Source: Acidimicrobiaceae bacterium
GTDB lineage: Bacteria; Actinomycetota; Acidimicrobiia; Acidimicrobiales; Poriferisodalaceae
Length of the DNA: 64,000 nucleotides
Direction: 5' to 3'
NCBI GenBank assembly: GCA_026713105.1
Contig: JAPOPC010000018.1
Span: 124,001-188,000 of the forward strand
Shown here: piece by piece, positions 8,432-16,828 of the stretch
How positions within the stretch are numbered: position 1 is the stretch's first letter
Layout of the letters: every line of letters begins with the position of its first letter
Translations under genes and position numbers: made by a program
Notes under the pieces: model-generated
What the model saw: the letters and a program-made list of their open reading frames with translations, nothing else
The model's database searches: none
Told to the model about the DNA's origin: nothing

Positions 8432-9619
8432 CTAGTAGTCAATCAGGGACGGCTGTTGTCGCCCGAGGATGCGTTCCACGACTTCTTCAGGCAGGTGCGT
8501 CCTCTTGGCGAGATCGGCGGTTGTGATTTCTGCGAGGGAGGCTGCAAGGCTCAGAAGTCTCGGTGCAGGCAGTGGGTGGTCATTCGCGCCGGGTTCGACG
8601 AATCGCCAACCGTGCGCACTCCGCTGCTTCATTGCCCGTACGTAGGTGGCGTCGTCGATGACCTCGAGGTCTTTGGCCCGGCGCACGAGAGCGAACATGG
8701 AGAGTCCCCACCGTCGCTTCAGTTCGAGGTAGCGGCCCCAGTCCAGATCAGTCGGAAGCTGGTGCCGCAGAGCGTCGGCGGGGCCGAGGAGCGCGCCCGC
8801 GAAGCGGTGAGCCTGACTCTCGACGCTCTTGGTGCCGGGGCGGTGCGTGATGCCGCGGTGCATCACGAGGTGACCAGTCTCGTGAGCCAAATTGAAGTCG
8901 TCCCGATCCCATACCGATCGTTCCCCGCCGTCGAGCACGATGACAGGCAGCCGGTCTACGACGGCTGAGTAGGCATCGATGTCGTCGTCGGTCAGCGGGT
9001 CGCGGACGACGATGATGCCTCCGGCTTCTAGGCGGTGGAGCAGGTCGGTCCCGATCGGCTCGTCGCGAGCGATGCCGAGGTGGTCTCTCGTGAGCGCTGC
9101 CGCAGTCTCGATCTGGTCGGCCACGTCGGCGACGGGCTTGTCGGGGTCGACGTCGTGCGTGAATTCGAAGACCTCGGGAAAGCGGACTTCGCTGCGCAAA
9201 TTCGCCGCGACGAGTGCCGCTGCTCGGATGAACCGCTCGGATCGGCGGCGTTCACGAGTCGGAGTGCGCCGCAGGTGGCGGAACTGCGGCTCCATGGCGA
9301 AGTCGGGTTCGGGGCGTTCGGCGAACGCATCCGGCATCACGCCTAAAAGCCGCGCGACCTTGGCGATGTTCGGCGGCTTCAGCGTCGTATTGCCGCGCTC
9401 TGCTTGGCTCAGCGCCGAAGGTGTGATGCCTGCCGCTTCCGCGACCGCTGCTTGGGACATGCCGTGAAGTTCGCGCAGTGCCATCAGCCGCTCGCCCGAG
9501 AACACAGGGACCACGCGGCGGGCTGCCTTCGAGACTGCCTCGCCGGCCTCAATCACGGTGCATCCCGAAGACGGCCGCCGCCGACAGTCACCGACGACGC
9601 CTGTCCGGTTCCCGGCCAC
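8432..9619 (-). CDS. XRE-family regulator fused to ImmA/IrrE metallopeptidase
   Basis: This 395-residue protein has a Cro/C1-type helix-turn-helix at about 43-97 (LRELHGMSQAAVAEAAGITPSALSQAERG) and a zinc-peptidase domain with HETGH at 246-250. Such proteins commonly act as repressors whose cleavage or sensing releases an adjacent system. The GTG at 9619 gives the longest form. A GTG at 9556 would shorten it by 21 residues and start closer to the HTH, so the start is uncertain. It is divergent from the CBASS operon across 370 bp, consistent with regulation of that operon. It converges with the AlbA_2 gene. Confidence 0.85.
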   Translation of the reverse strand: MAGNRTGVVGDCRRRPSSGCTVIEAGEAVSKAARRVVPVFSGERLMALRELHGMSQAAVAEAAGITPSALSQAERGNTTLKPPNIAKVARLLGVMPDAFAERPEPDFAMEPQFRHLRRTPTRERRRSERFIRAAALVAANLRSEVRFPEVFEFTHDVDPDKPVADVADQIETAAALTRDHLGIARDEPIGTDLLHRLEAGGIIVVRDPLTDDDIDAYSAVVDRLPVIVLDGGERSVWDRDDFNLAHETGHLVMHRGITHRPGTKSVESQAHRFAGALLGPADALRHQLPTDLDWGRYLELKRRWGLSMFALVRRAKDLEVIDDATYVRAMKQRSAHGWRFVEPGANDHPLPAPRLLSLAASLAEITTADLAKRTHLPEEVVERILGRQQPSLIDY

Positions 9620-9989
9620 GCACCTGCGGTCGAATCCTCTGCCGTCACGGCTGCCGCGCGACTACGCGGTCCCGAATCCCTTGGCGCAAAAGGATTCATC
9701 GTCACGGGAAAAATACGTTCTAGCATGAAGCAGTAGCGGGGAACGATAGTTGGAGATCAAGATGAGTTCACCCGGCCACAGCCCGAGTCGAGCAAGCACA
9801 GCCTGCTCGACCACCCGCGGCCAGCGGCTTGGCGATACCCACTCGATCTCCCCATCCACCCGCAGAGTAGCTCAGCCACGAGCAGGCGACGCGGTTCTCC
9901 GGTCCCAGCCGAGAACGCCGTCAACGGCTCTACGGGTGCGCTGCAAACCGTCAATGGCCCCCGTGCCGATCAACACCTAAGGAGGGGCC
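9620..9989. promoter_or_regulatory. Divergent intergenic region between XRE-ImmA and CBASS, 370 bp
   Basis: This interval must hold the start signals for the leftward XRE-ImmA gene and the rightward CBASS operon. An A/T-richer patch (9690-9760, including gggaaaaatacg) is the best candidate for promoters, but no confident -10/-35 pair or operator could be assigned. A 65-codon leftward open frame at 9662-9859 is present but unsupported. The AAGGAGGGGCC at 9980-9990 is the ribosome-binding site of the CD-NTase gene. Confidence 0.4.
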
Positions 9990-10982
9990 ATGGCCCGTCT
10001 CACCACACCATTTGCCAAAGCGAAGCACAACGTCGAACCGACCAAGGACGACAAGGACAACGCCCAAAAGGCTCATCTAGAGGTCCGCACCCACCTTGAA
10101 CGAGACCCGACTCTTCAGAGCTACGGCATCGACACAGTGCTGATCGGCAGCTACAAGCGCAACGTCTCGATCCGTCGAGTGAAGGACGTCGACGTCCTGT
10201 CGAAGCTGCCCTACTTGCTCGGCAATTGCGACCCCCGCACACTGCTGCAGCAGTTCGGCCGCGTCCTCGCAACGGCATACGGCCCGCAGCGCGTCGAACT
10301 CCAAGACCGTTCGCTGAAGGTCGATTTCCCGACCCTCGACCTCACGGTGGATGTCGTCCCGGCACGCCCATCGCTGGCACGACCCAACTCGGGCTACATC
10401 GAGATTCCGGACAAGAACGGGGGCTGGCAGGAAACCAATCCCGAGAAGCTCACAGAACTGACCAGCCAGATGAACAAGCACTACGGCGGCGAGTATGTGC
10501 CACTGGTCAAGCTCATCCGCCAGACACGCCGCAACAACCTCGACAAGCGACCAGGCGGCTTCTTCTTCGAGATTCTCACCTACCACGCAGCGATGTCAGG
10601 CCTCGGCGCAGACAGCGACGAGTCGCTGTTCGTGAGCGCACTGGAATCCATCGCCCGTCAACTGCACGACGTCGTTGTGCTGGGTGCCCCAGTGCCAGAC
10701 CCGACGAGGCCCGGCGAGTGCATCGCGATCCGCACCACCGCAGCACAGATGACCGCCGCAGAACGCACGTTCCGCGAACTTGCGGCGAAGGCCAGACAGG
10801 CGACCAAGAACACCGCTTGCGAAGCCGCGCTCGCGTACCAGCAAATCCTCGGCAGGAACGACGACGGCGAGACGGTCTTCGAAATGCCCGCCGCATGCAA
10901 TTCCGACGGCACCGAAAAACAACTCATAGACCCAAAGAGAGGCGCCCTCAATGTGCCCTCCGGCACCAAGCGGTTCGCCTAA
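9990..10982 (+). CDS. CBASS CD-NTase (cGAS/DncV-like nucleotidyltransferase)
   Basis: This 330-residue enzyme would make a cyclic di- or trinucleotide alarm signal on phage infection. The nucleotidyltransferase core is clear: GSYKRN with G53-S54, the metal-binding pair D66-x-D68 (KDVDVL) and the third acidic residue D121 (LTVDVVPA). It resembles the SMODS/CD-NTase family that pairs with SAVED effectors, possibly clade D; the nucleotide product is not predictable by eye. The start follows a strong AGGAGG. The stop TAA shares its last base with the next ATG (TAATG), so it leads a tightly coupled operon of four genes. No key residue is missing. Confidence 0.9.
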   Translation: MARLTTPFAKAKHNVEPTKDDKDNAQKAHLEVRTHLERDPTLQSYGIDTVLIGSYKRNVSIRRVKDVDVLSKLPYLLGNCDPRTLLQQFGRVLATAYGPQRVELQDRSLKVDFPTLDLTVDVVPARPSLARPNSGYIEIPDKNGGWQETNPEKLTELTSQMNKHYGGEYVPLVKLIRQTRRNNLDKRPGGFFFEILTYHAAMSGLGADSDESLFVSALESIARQLHDVVVLGAPVPDPTRPGECIAIRTTAAQMTAAERTFRELAAKARQATKNTACEAALAYQQILGRNDDGETVFEMPAACNSDGTEKQLIDPKRGALNVPSGTKRFA

Positions 10983-12442
10983 TGAGCACGCTTAGCGACA
11001 GCATCGCTGCCATGCGGGAAGCATTCATCGACGAAGCGCGCACGCACGGATTCCGACTCGACAGCGACTGCACCGCATTGGTCGGCGACATCGACATCGG
11101 CGACCAGCAGATCGAGCATCAGATCAAGCTCGATGACGACTTCCCGATCAGGATGCCTCGCGTGTCCACGACGAGCGGCGAAGGAGGCCTGTCGTGGCAT
11201 CGCGAGAGCGACGGGTCGCTTTGCCTCTGGTCCAGCGACGAAGCGTCCGATCTCCCATGGCAATCGGCGCGCAAGCTGATCGAGCGAATCACCGAGTGGC
11301 ACAAGCAGTCTGTCGCAGGCTGGCCCGACGACGACCCCGACCTGGACCTTGAACGGTACTGGCAGCCAGCGCGGCTCTCAGAACTGATTCTCTACCCCGA
11401 CCTCGATGGCCTGGTCGGACGCGACTGTCTCGCCCGCAGGAAGCACGGAGGCCGCGTCCTGCGGGTCGATCTAGGAAAGGCGCCAACGAGCCAGCAGCGG
11501 CAACGCTCTTGGGGCGTAGCCGTCGTCGATGTAGGCGAGCTTGCACAGCCCGTCCGCGACTTCGACCAACTCGAACAACTGCTGCCCGCACGCTGCGCGG
11601 GCGAGGCTCGCAGAGGCATTGAGCAAGGTCGAATTCGCATCCTCATCGTTCGCTACCAACGACAAGGACACGATGCCGCTCTTGCCTTGTATGCCATGAG
11701 TCGCGACACCCGTGAACTCGGTGCAGCGGAGTCCGCGCACACCGGTGAGCAGACGCACTACGTGCGAGCCGGCCTTGACGCTGAAAGCCTGCTCCACAAG
11801 AAGGTCGCCATAATCGGCCTCGGTGCCGTCGGATCGAGCACGGCTGAGCTGCTCGCCCGCTCTGGCGTCGGCGGATTCACATTTGTCGAACATGATCAGC
11901 TCCGACCAGGCAACTGCATTCGACATATCACCGATCACAACTACTTGGGATGGAACAAGGCCGAGGCGGTCCGAAAACTGCTGCACAATGCGCAAGTAAT
12001 CGATGAGTCGTGCATTCACGTCATCGAAGACAAGCTCACCTCGGTCGACGACGTGGAGCAGTTGTTCAGCACTCACGATCTGGTCGTCGACGCAACAGGC
12101 GACAATGCCGCGACCGCCCTCGTCTGGATGGCGAGCGAAGCTCTCAATAGACCGGCGGTCTCGGTGTGTCTGCAACGCGGCGGCAGTGTCGCCCGAGTCG
12201 ACCGAACGCTTCTGCGTGACGGGGAATCGCACGCCCCGCCAATCCCGCCCGGTGGACCCCACCTCGACCTTCGAGAGGGCGGCTGCGGCGATCCGATCTC
12301 ACCAGCACCGCCATGGGCCTGCCTCGCTGCGGCATCACGCGCCGTAGGCATGGCCACGGACCTACTCACCGACAGAAACCAATACCCGCCCACCCACATC
12401 GATTCCCTCATCGGCGACCCGAACGCCACCGAGTGGGAATGA
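10982..12442 (+). CDS. cap2: CBASS Cap2, E2-E1 ubiquitin-ligase-like fusion
   Basis: This 486-residue protein has an N-terminal E2-like domain (about 1-140) with candidate active cysteine C81 in a WHRESDGSLCLW context. A linker follows, then a ThiF/E1-like adenylation domain (about 260-480) with nucleotide-binding IGLGAVGSS (278-286) and GGCG with C435 as the probable E1 cysteine. In type II CBASS, Cap2 conjugates the CD-NTase C-terminus to targets and primes it. The open frame runs far upstream, inside the CD-NTase gene in another phase. ATG 10982 is the true start by homology and by the TAATG junction. The length is on the short side for Cap2. Confidence 0.9.
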   Translation: MSTLSDSIAAMREAFIDEARTHGFRLDSDCTALVGDIDIGDQQIEHQIKLDDDFPIRMPRVSTTSGEGGLSWHRESDGSLCLWSSDEASDLPWQSARKLIERITEWHKQSVAGWPDDDPDLDLERYWQPARLSELILYPDLDGLVGRDCLARRKHGGRVLRVDLGKAPTSQQRQRSWGVAVVDVGELAQPVRDFDQLEQLLPARCAGEARRGIEQGRIRILIVRYQRQGHDAALALYAMSRDTRELGAAESAHTGEQTHYVRAGLDAESLLHKKVAIIGLGAVGSSTAELLARSGVGGFTFVEHDQLRPGNCIRHITDHNYLGWNKAEAVRKLLHNAQVIDESCIHVIEDKLTSVDDVEQLFSTHDLVVDATGDNAATALVWMASEALNRPAVSVCLQRGGSVARVDRTLLRDGESHAPPIPPGGPHLDLREGGCGDPISPAPPWACLAAASRAVGMATDLLTDRNQYPPTHIDSLIGDPNATEWE

Positions 12443-12960
12443 GACCGGCCGTGGCGGCGAGCAGACGACTGATCCTCATCGACGCCGACGCGTGGCGAAC
12501 GGTCATCGAATCTCGATGTGCGGCCCGCGAGTCGGGCGGCATCCTGCTGGGCTGCCGCCACCGCGACGGAATCTATGTGAACCAATTCATCGAGGTGCCG
12601 GACCCCCAAGCGCAAGCGGCCAGCTACCTACGACTTCACCGACCGGCAAGCAACGCACTCAAGGCGGTCCTCAAGACACTGCCTCAGCATTCCCCACTCG
12701 GCTACGTCGGCGAGTGGCACACCCACCCAGCACCCGTCGGACCCAGCGGCATCGACAAACGCCAAGCCCGGCGCATCTCTCGACGCGCCGACGACGAGAT
12801 AGCGCTTGTAGTCGCAGCCCACAACCCGAATTCTGGCGAATGGAAGGCGCTCGGAATCTGCGCTCACCGCGGCCGCACGCACCTTGCCACAGTGGAACAA
12901 ACCGATCTCGCCCCACCTGACAACGTGACCGAAACCGACCAACAGCGGAGTCAGCCATGA
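12439..12960 (+). CDS. cap3: CBASS Cap3, JAB/JAMM deconjugating peptidase
   Basis: This 173-residue protein has a complete JAMM zinc-protease motif: E31 in ESGG, then EWHTHPAPVGPSGID with H94, H96, S103 and D106. In type II CBASS this enzyme removes the CD-NTase from conjugated targets and so limits signalling. ATG 12439 overlaps the Cap2 stop (ATGA), and its own stop overlaps the Cap4 start (ATGA). The open frame extends upstream in phase but only through Cap2 coding sequence. All metal ligands are present, so activity is expected. The C-terminal 30 residues are polar and probably disordered. Confidence 0.9.
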   Translation: MRPAVAASRRLILIDADAWRTVIESRCAARESGGILLGCRHRDGIYVNQFIEVPDPQAQAASYLRLHRPASNALKAVLKTLPQHSPLGYVGEWHTHPAPVGPSGIDKRQARRISRRADDEIALVVAAHNPNSGEWKALGICAHRGRTHLATVEQTDLAPPDNVTETDQQRSQP

Positions 12961-14423
12961 GCGCCGTCCTTTCAAGGAGTCCCAGCGGGCCGCGAACCGA
13001 AGGGGACGAGTACCAAAACCTCGTCGCATGGAACAAAGCACTGAACGCCCTGATCAGGGAGCGCGACGTGGTGGCCATCACCGTCGAACGCCCCGCCAGC
13101 GGCAACGTCGACGATGTTGTCATTGAGCGAACTGACGGCAGCATCGAGTACGCCCAGGTCAAGCACGCCGTCGATGCAAAAACACCAGTCGGGTACCGGT
13201 GGCTGACTAAGCGACGAAAGACCGGCAGCAAGAGCCTCCTCCAGCGGTTCTACGACAGCTACCGCCAGCTCTCCACAGAGACTCGACGGCCAGACATGTG
13301 CTTGATCACTGACCGCGACATCGACCCTCACGATCCGGTCATGCGCCTGCGGGACCAGCGGTCAGGACTGCTCGTGCCCGACATCCAACGAACCGAAGCT
13401 GACGAAGGCCGACGACAATGGGCCGCACACCTCGAAATCACAGAAGACGAACTCGTCTGCTTCCTCGCCAGCCTCAGGTTCATCACGAGCCGCTCATTTC
13501 CGGACGAAGAGGAACGCGCCCGAACGTTGATGCTCGCTGCGGGCCTGAACGACGACCAGCGCGCACTCGACTCCGCCCACGCCCTAATCCGCGAATGGGT
13601 ACAGGCACGCGACCGACGCCTCACGCTCGCCGAATTCAGCGAACGTGCGGAAGAACGCATAGGACGCCGCCGAGCACACGGGGCGCTCGTCGTCATTGAG
13701 GCCATCGACGACGACCCCTGCCCGGACGACGCAGCAGAGGTGATCCGCTTCGTCGACAAGTACATAGGCGACAATCCGAACCAACGACGAGAACTCCGTG
13801 ATCCGGCCCAATGGCACGCAGTCAACGACGAGATCATCGAGGCTTCCGAACGGCTCCGAAGCTGCGGCGTAGGACGCGTCGTAGTTCGTGGGGCAATGCG
13901 GCTGCCCACCTGGTTCGCCGCAGGCGCGGCCTTCCGCCATGTCCGCGGCTTCGAGGCCGCCGCCATGCAAGGGCAGGACCCATGGTCCAGCGAAGACGCT
14001 GCTCCGATGGCCGCAAACGGCGCCCCAAGCCCAGTGAAATCTCGCGACATCGAAATCGGGCGAGGCACTGACCTGGCGATCGCTGTCGGCATCGCCACCG
14101 ACCCTGGAACCGAAGCTCTCCGTTACATCGAGAGAGCCGAACTGCCCGTCGGCAAGATCACAGCCATCGTTCCTAAGCATGGGCCAGGCCCCGCGGCGGT
14201 CAGCAGTTCCGCCGACGCAGCCACTATGGCAGTCGTTGTCCGTGATGCCGTTGGCCAAGCACTCGTCGAATCCGGCGCCGAGCACATACACCTCTTCCTG
14301 GCGGCACCCGGCGCGCTCGCACTGCTGCTGGGACACCGCTGGAACGCACTGCGCCCGACAACCGTCTATGAACACCTCGGAATCGGTCGCGGCTATGCGC
14401 CCACCTTCGTCGTCAACTCGTAG
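12957..14423 (+). CDS. cap4: CBASS Cap4 effector: Cap4-type nuclease fused to SAVED sensor
   Basis: This 488-residue effector has an N-terminal Cap4/DUF4297-like PD-(D/E)xK nuclease, visible as NVDDVVIERTDG with D53 and EYAQVKHA with Q67-x-K69. Its C-terminal SAVED domain (about 300-485: DLAIAVGIATDP, then LPVGKITAIVPKHGPG and GAEHIHLFLAAPGALALLLG) binds the CD-NTase product. On binding, Cap4 enzymes degrade double-stranded DNA indiscriminately. It is the last gene of the CBASS operon, coupled by ATGA to cap3. The order CD-NTase, Cap2, Cap3, Cap4 is a standard type II layout with the effector last. Confidence 0.88.
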   Translation: MSAVLSRSPSGPRTEGDEYQNLVAWNKALNALIRERDVVAITVERPASGNVDDVVIERTDGSIEYAQVKHAVDAKTPVGYRWLTKRRKTGSKSLLQRFYDSYRQLSTETRRPDMCLITDRDIDPHDPVMRLRDQRSGLLVPDIQRTEADEGRRQWAAHLEITEDELVCFLASLRFITSRSFPDEEERARTLMLAAGLNDDQRALDSAHALIREWVQARDRRLTLAEFSERAEERIGRRRAHGALVVIEAIDDDPCPDDAAEVIRFVDKYIGDNPNQRRELRDPAQWHAVNDEIIEASERLRSCGVGRVVVRGAMRLPTWFAAGAAFRHVRGFEAAAMQGQDPWSSEDAAPMAANGAPSPVKSRDIEIGRGTDLAIAVGIATDPGTEALRYIERAELPVGKITAIVPKHGPGPAAVSSSADAATMAVVVRDAVGQALVESGAEHIHLFLAAPGALALLLGHRWNALRPTTVYEHLGIGRGYAPTFVVNS

Positions 14424-14656
14424 AGTCCGCGAACTTGGCGCGTGATTAAGGCAGGAGCCGCGCCCGAGCACCGCGGGACGCCGGCATTCCATCGCTGCCG
14501 CAGCGACCAATGGCCCACTGTCGCACTCAGCGCGGAGAGACGCGCTTAGTCGTCAGTTCTGCCAACATCGCCGCACGACAGGGAAGCAGCAGGACACCAG
14601 CCGGCACTTGCTATTCGAGCGGGCTGCCACCAGCACTCGCCACGAAAGGAGAACTC

Positions 14657-15757
14657 GTGCCCGTCGAAATGGCCATCTGGCGAATGAGCGACACCAAACT
14701 GCACCGCCTCGCAGCGACACCGTTGGACTTCGAGCAACACCTGGAGGACATGCTCGCTCAGACCCCATCCATGACGGGCATCGAACTGCTCATCGTGGGC
14801 CGGCAGGTCACGACCAGCTTCGGAGGCGTTGTGGACCTGCTCGGGCTGGACGTGGACGGACGGCTGCACGTTCTGGAACTCAAGCGGGACCGCTCGCCAC
14901 GCGACGCAGTGGCGCAAGTACTGGACTACGGGTCCTGGGCTGAAGCACTGAGCTATCAGGACATCGAACAGGTATTTGAGGACTACCGGGACGATGACAC
15001 GACCCTGGAAGCCGCATTCGCCGCATGCTTCGCCAGCCCGATGCCTGACCAGGTGAACGATGAGCAGCAGTTCACAATCGTCGCTTCCGAACTGGACCCG
15101 ACCTCGGAGCGCATCGTGCGATTCCTCCGGGACCAATACGGAGTGCCGATTAATGCCGTCTTCTTCCGACACTTCATCGACGAAGGCCGCGAATATCTGG
15201 CCCGCACCTGGCTGCGCGACCCCCAACCCGCCGACAGCGCAGCAGCGAGAGCGTCGCGCAGCAAGCGCCCGCCGTGGAACGGCCTCGATTACTACGCGGT
15301 GGTGGGACGTGTCGACGATGAGGCCGAGCGGTACAAGGTGGCCAGCAAGTACGGGTACCTCAATGCCGGGGGCGGCTCGTGGTTTTGGAAGCCGCTTCGC
15401 AACCTCAAGCCGGGAGCACGCGTTCTTGTGTACGTCGGCGGCGCCGGCTACGTCGGAATCGCCAGCGTTGCAGCGGAGATGATCCACGCGCGAGATGCCA
15501 CGGTGGATATCAACGGCACGGACGAGCCTCTGATCGATCAGCCGGAGGTGAGCGATGCCTTTCGAGAGCGGGCGCTCTCGGACAACCAAGAAGAGATCGA
15601 GATGGTGGTGCGAGTCGAGTGGATCAAACAATTGCCGCTCGATGAAGCAGTGGCCGGGCCGGACCTATTCTCGGTGCCGACCACGGTCTGCAAGTTGCGC
15701 GACAAGCACACGATCGAGACGGTCGAGACCGCACTGGGCATAAGCAGCACCAGCTAG
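14657..15757 (+). CDS. NucS/DUF91-like nuclease domain protein with a C-terminal PUA-like region
   Basis: This 366-residue protein has an N-terminal half resembling the RecB-like fold of NucS (DUF91). It shows GGVVDLLGLD with D60, then HVLELKRD with E74-x-K76, and the following AVAQVLDYGSWAE helix. The C-terminal half (GRVDDEAERYKVASKYGYLNAGG, then FWKPLRNLKPGARVLVYVGGAGYVGIASV) looks like an EVE/PUA-type small beta barrel; this is a weaker call. GTG 14657 follows AAAGGAGAA at a good distance, whereas 49 upstream in-frame residues look non-coding. It lies 233 bp after cap4 on the same strand and may be an independent defence gene. Confidence 0.65.
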   Translation: MPVEMAIWRMSDTKLHRLAATPLDFEQHLEDMLAQTPSMTGIELLIVGRQVTTSFGGVVDLLGLDVDGRLHVLELKRDRSPRDAVAQVLDYGSWAEALSYQDIEQVFEDYRDDDTTLEAAFAACFASPMPDQVNDEQQFTIVASELDPTSERIVRFLRDQYGVPINAVFFRHFIDEGREYLARTWLRDPQPADSAAARASRSKRPPWNGLDYYAVVGRVDDEAERYKVASKYGYLNAGGGSWFWKPLRNLKPGARVLVYVGGAGYVGIASVAAEMIHARDATVDINGTDEPLIDQPEVSDAFRERALSDNQEEIEMVVRVEWIKQLPLDEAVAGPDLFSVPTTVCKLRDKHTIETVETALGISSTS

Positions 15758-15832
15758 TCGCGTCGTGCCGCGCTGACGGGTGAGAGCCTCGATGGCGCTA
15801 CCGACCCCGCAGGACTCCGGTGCTGGGCGGCT

Positions 15833-16666
15833 TCAGTGCACTTTGGGGGCGGGTCGAGTCTCTTCGTAGTAGGTCTTCGCGACCTGGCCGATTTCGTGCT
15901 TGTCTTGGTGGGTGACGAGGCCGAAGGGAGTTTGAGCGGCCCTCGCATGGATCAGCAAGGCGGGACGCCCGTCGATGTCATGCCACCGTGCCATGACCGC
16001 ATAAGGCTGATGCCGCATTGCTCCGTCGTCGTTGTGGGTGATGGTGTGGATTGGTTGCGCGTCGCTGCTCGAAACGAAGGCGACCCGGTTGAGGTGCTCC
16101 TTGGCAACGGACATCACGATTACGTCGGGGCACAGGAATCGGATCAGTTCGTGCCAGAGGGGTACGCCGTCGTCCAGCAGCCGATCCTTGCTGTGGTTGT
16201 CGAGACCTGTCCATGTGGGGGCGGTGGCCACCGGTGAGCAGATATCGGTGTGTAGCGCCGTTGATTTCGCGTCGGTTGTGTAACTGACGCCCAGTCCGCC
16301 CAAGACCTGCTCGTAGTCGTTGAACCAGCGGTATGGGTTCTGCTCGAAGTAAAGGTTGAGCGCCTGGTAATACCGGTACGGGTCGCTGCGGCTGACCCCT
16401 GCCGCATCGGAAAACCGTGCGGTTCTGTCACCTGAGGGGAATTCCTCGCCTGAGGGGTTGAGGCCGACAGTCACGACTCTGAGAGTCGAGTTCTGATATT
16501 CGAGCAGGTCGCCGAAGTACAGAATCGGCATCGAGCCTTCGGCGCTCGCGCCCGCACTCGAAGCAGTGTCCCATGCGTCCCAGGACTGGTCGATCAGCCC
16601 GTGCAGCACAGCACCGATAGTCCCCTGGGCTTCTTCGAACGTCGGCTCCGCGTCAGTACCTCTCAA
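15833..16666 (-). CDS. Uncharacterised protein with a GLNPS motif, possibly uracil-DNA-glycosylase fold
   Basis: This 277-residue protein has VVTVGLNPSGEEFP at about residues 64-77. A G-x-N-P loop after a hydrophobic strand is a hallmark of the uracil-DNA-glycosylase superfamily, and a later strand (DVIVMSVAKEHLNRV) would suit that fold. The catalytic residues cannot be confirmed by eye, so no enzyme name is given. The start is TTG 16666 preceded by GAGAGGAAG, a good ribosome-binding site. It converges with the NucS-like gene and lies at the right edge of the defence island, so nucleic-acid surveillance is plausible but unproven. Confidence 0.55.
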   Translation of the reverse strand: MRGTDAEPTFEEAQGTIGAVLHGLIDQSWDAWDTASSAGASAEGSMPILYFGDLLEYQNSTLRVVTVGLNPSGEEFPSGDRTARFSDAAGVSRSDPYRYYQALNLYFEQNPYRWFNDYEQVLGGLGVSYTTDAKSTALHTDICSPVATAPTWTGLDNHSKDRLLDDGVPLWHELIRFLCPDVIVMSVAKEHLNRVAFVSSSDAQPIHTITHNDDGAMRHQPYAVMARWHDIDGRPALLIHARAAQTPFGLVTHQDKHEIGQVAKTYYEETRPAPKVH

Positions 16667-16726
16667 TGATCTTCCTCTCGTTAGTGACTGACATTCTCCT
16701 CTTCGGCCTTAGAATCGTGACCGAAG

Positions 16727-16764
16727 ACCCCGGAACCGTCACTGCGTCGGCAAACGGCCGGGGT
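16727..16764. terminator. Possible terminator hairpin in the 16667-16828 gap
   Basis: ACCCCGG (16727-16733) pairs with CCGGGGT (16758-16764). CCGT/ACGG continues the stem after a two-base bulge, leaving a 14-base loop. TTACGCCTTTT follows on the + side. It lies just beyond the 3' end of the leftward metallo-beta-lactamase gene. The T-run is short and on the opposite side for that gene, so a terminator role is tentative. Confidence 0.35.
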
Positions 16765-16828
16765 TACGCCTTTTCGTGGCTCGGGTGCATCCGCGCGTTA
16801 GCGAGCAGCCCTACTGGATCAGATGCTC

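Noticed and set aside
9662-9859. 65-codon minus-strand frame upstream of the XRE-ImmA gene
   Set aside because: The first part is protein-like, but it has no clear ribosome-binding site, partner or homology, and it lies where promoters are expected.
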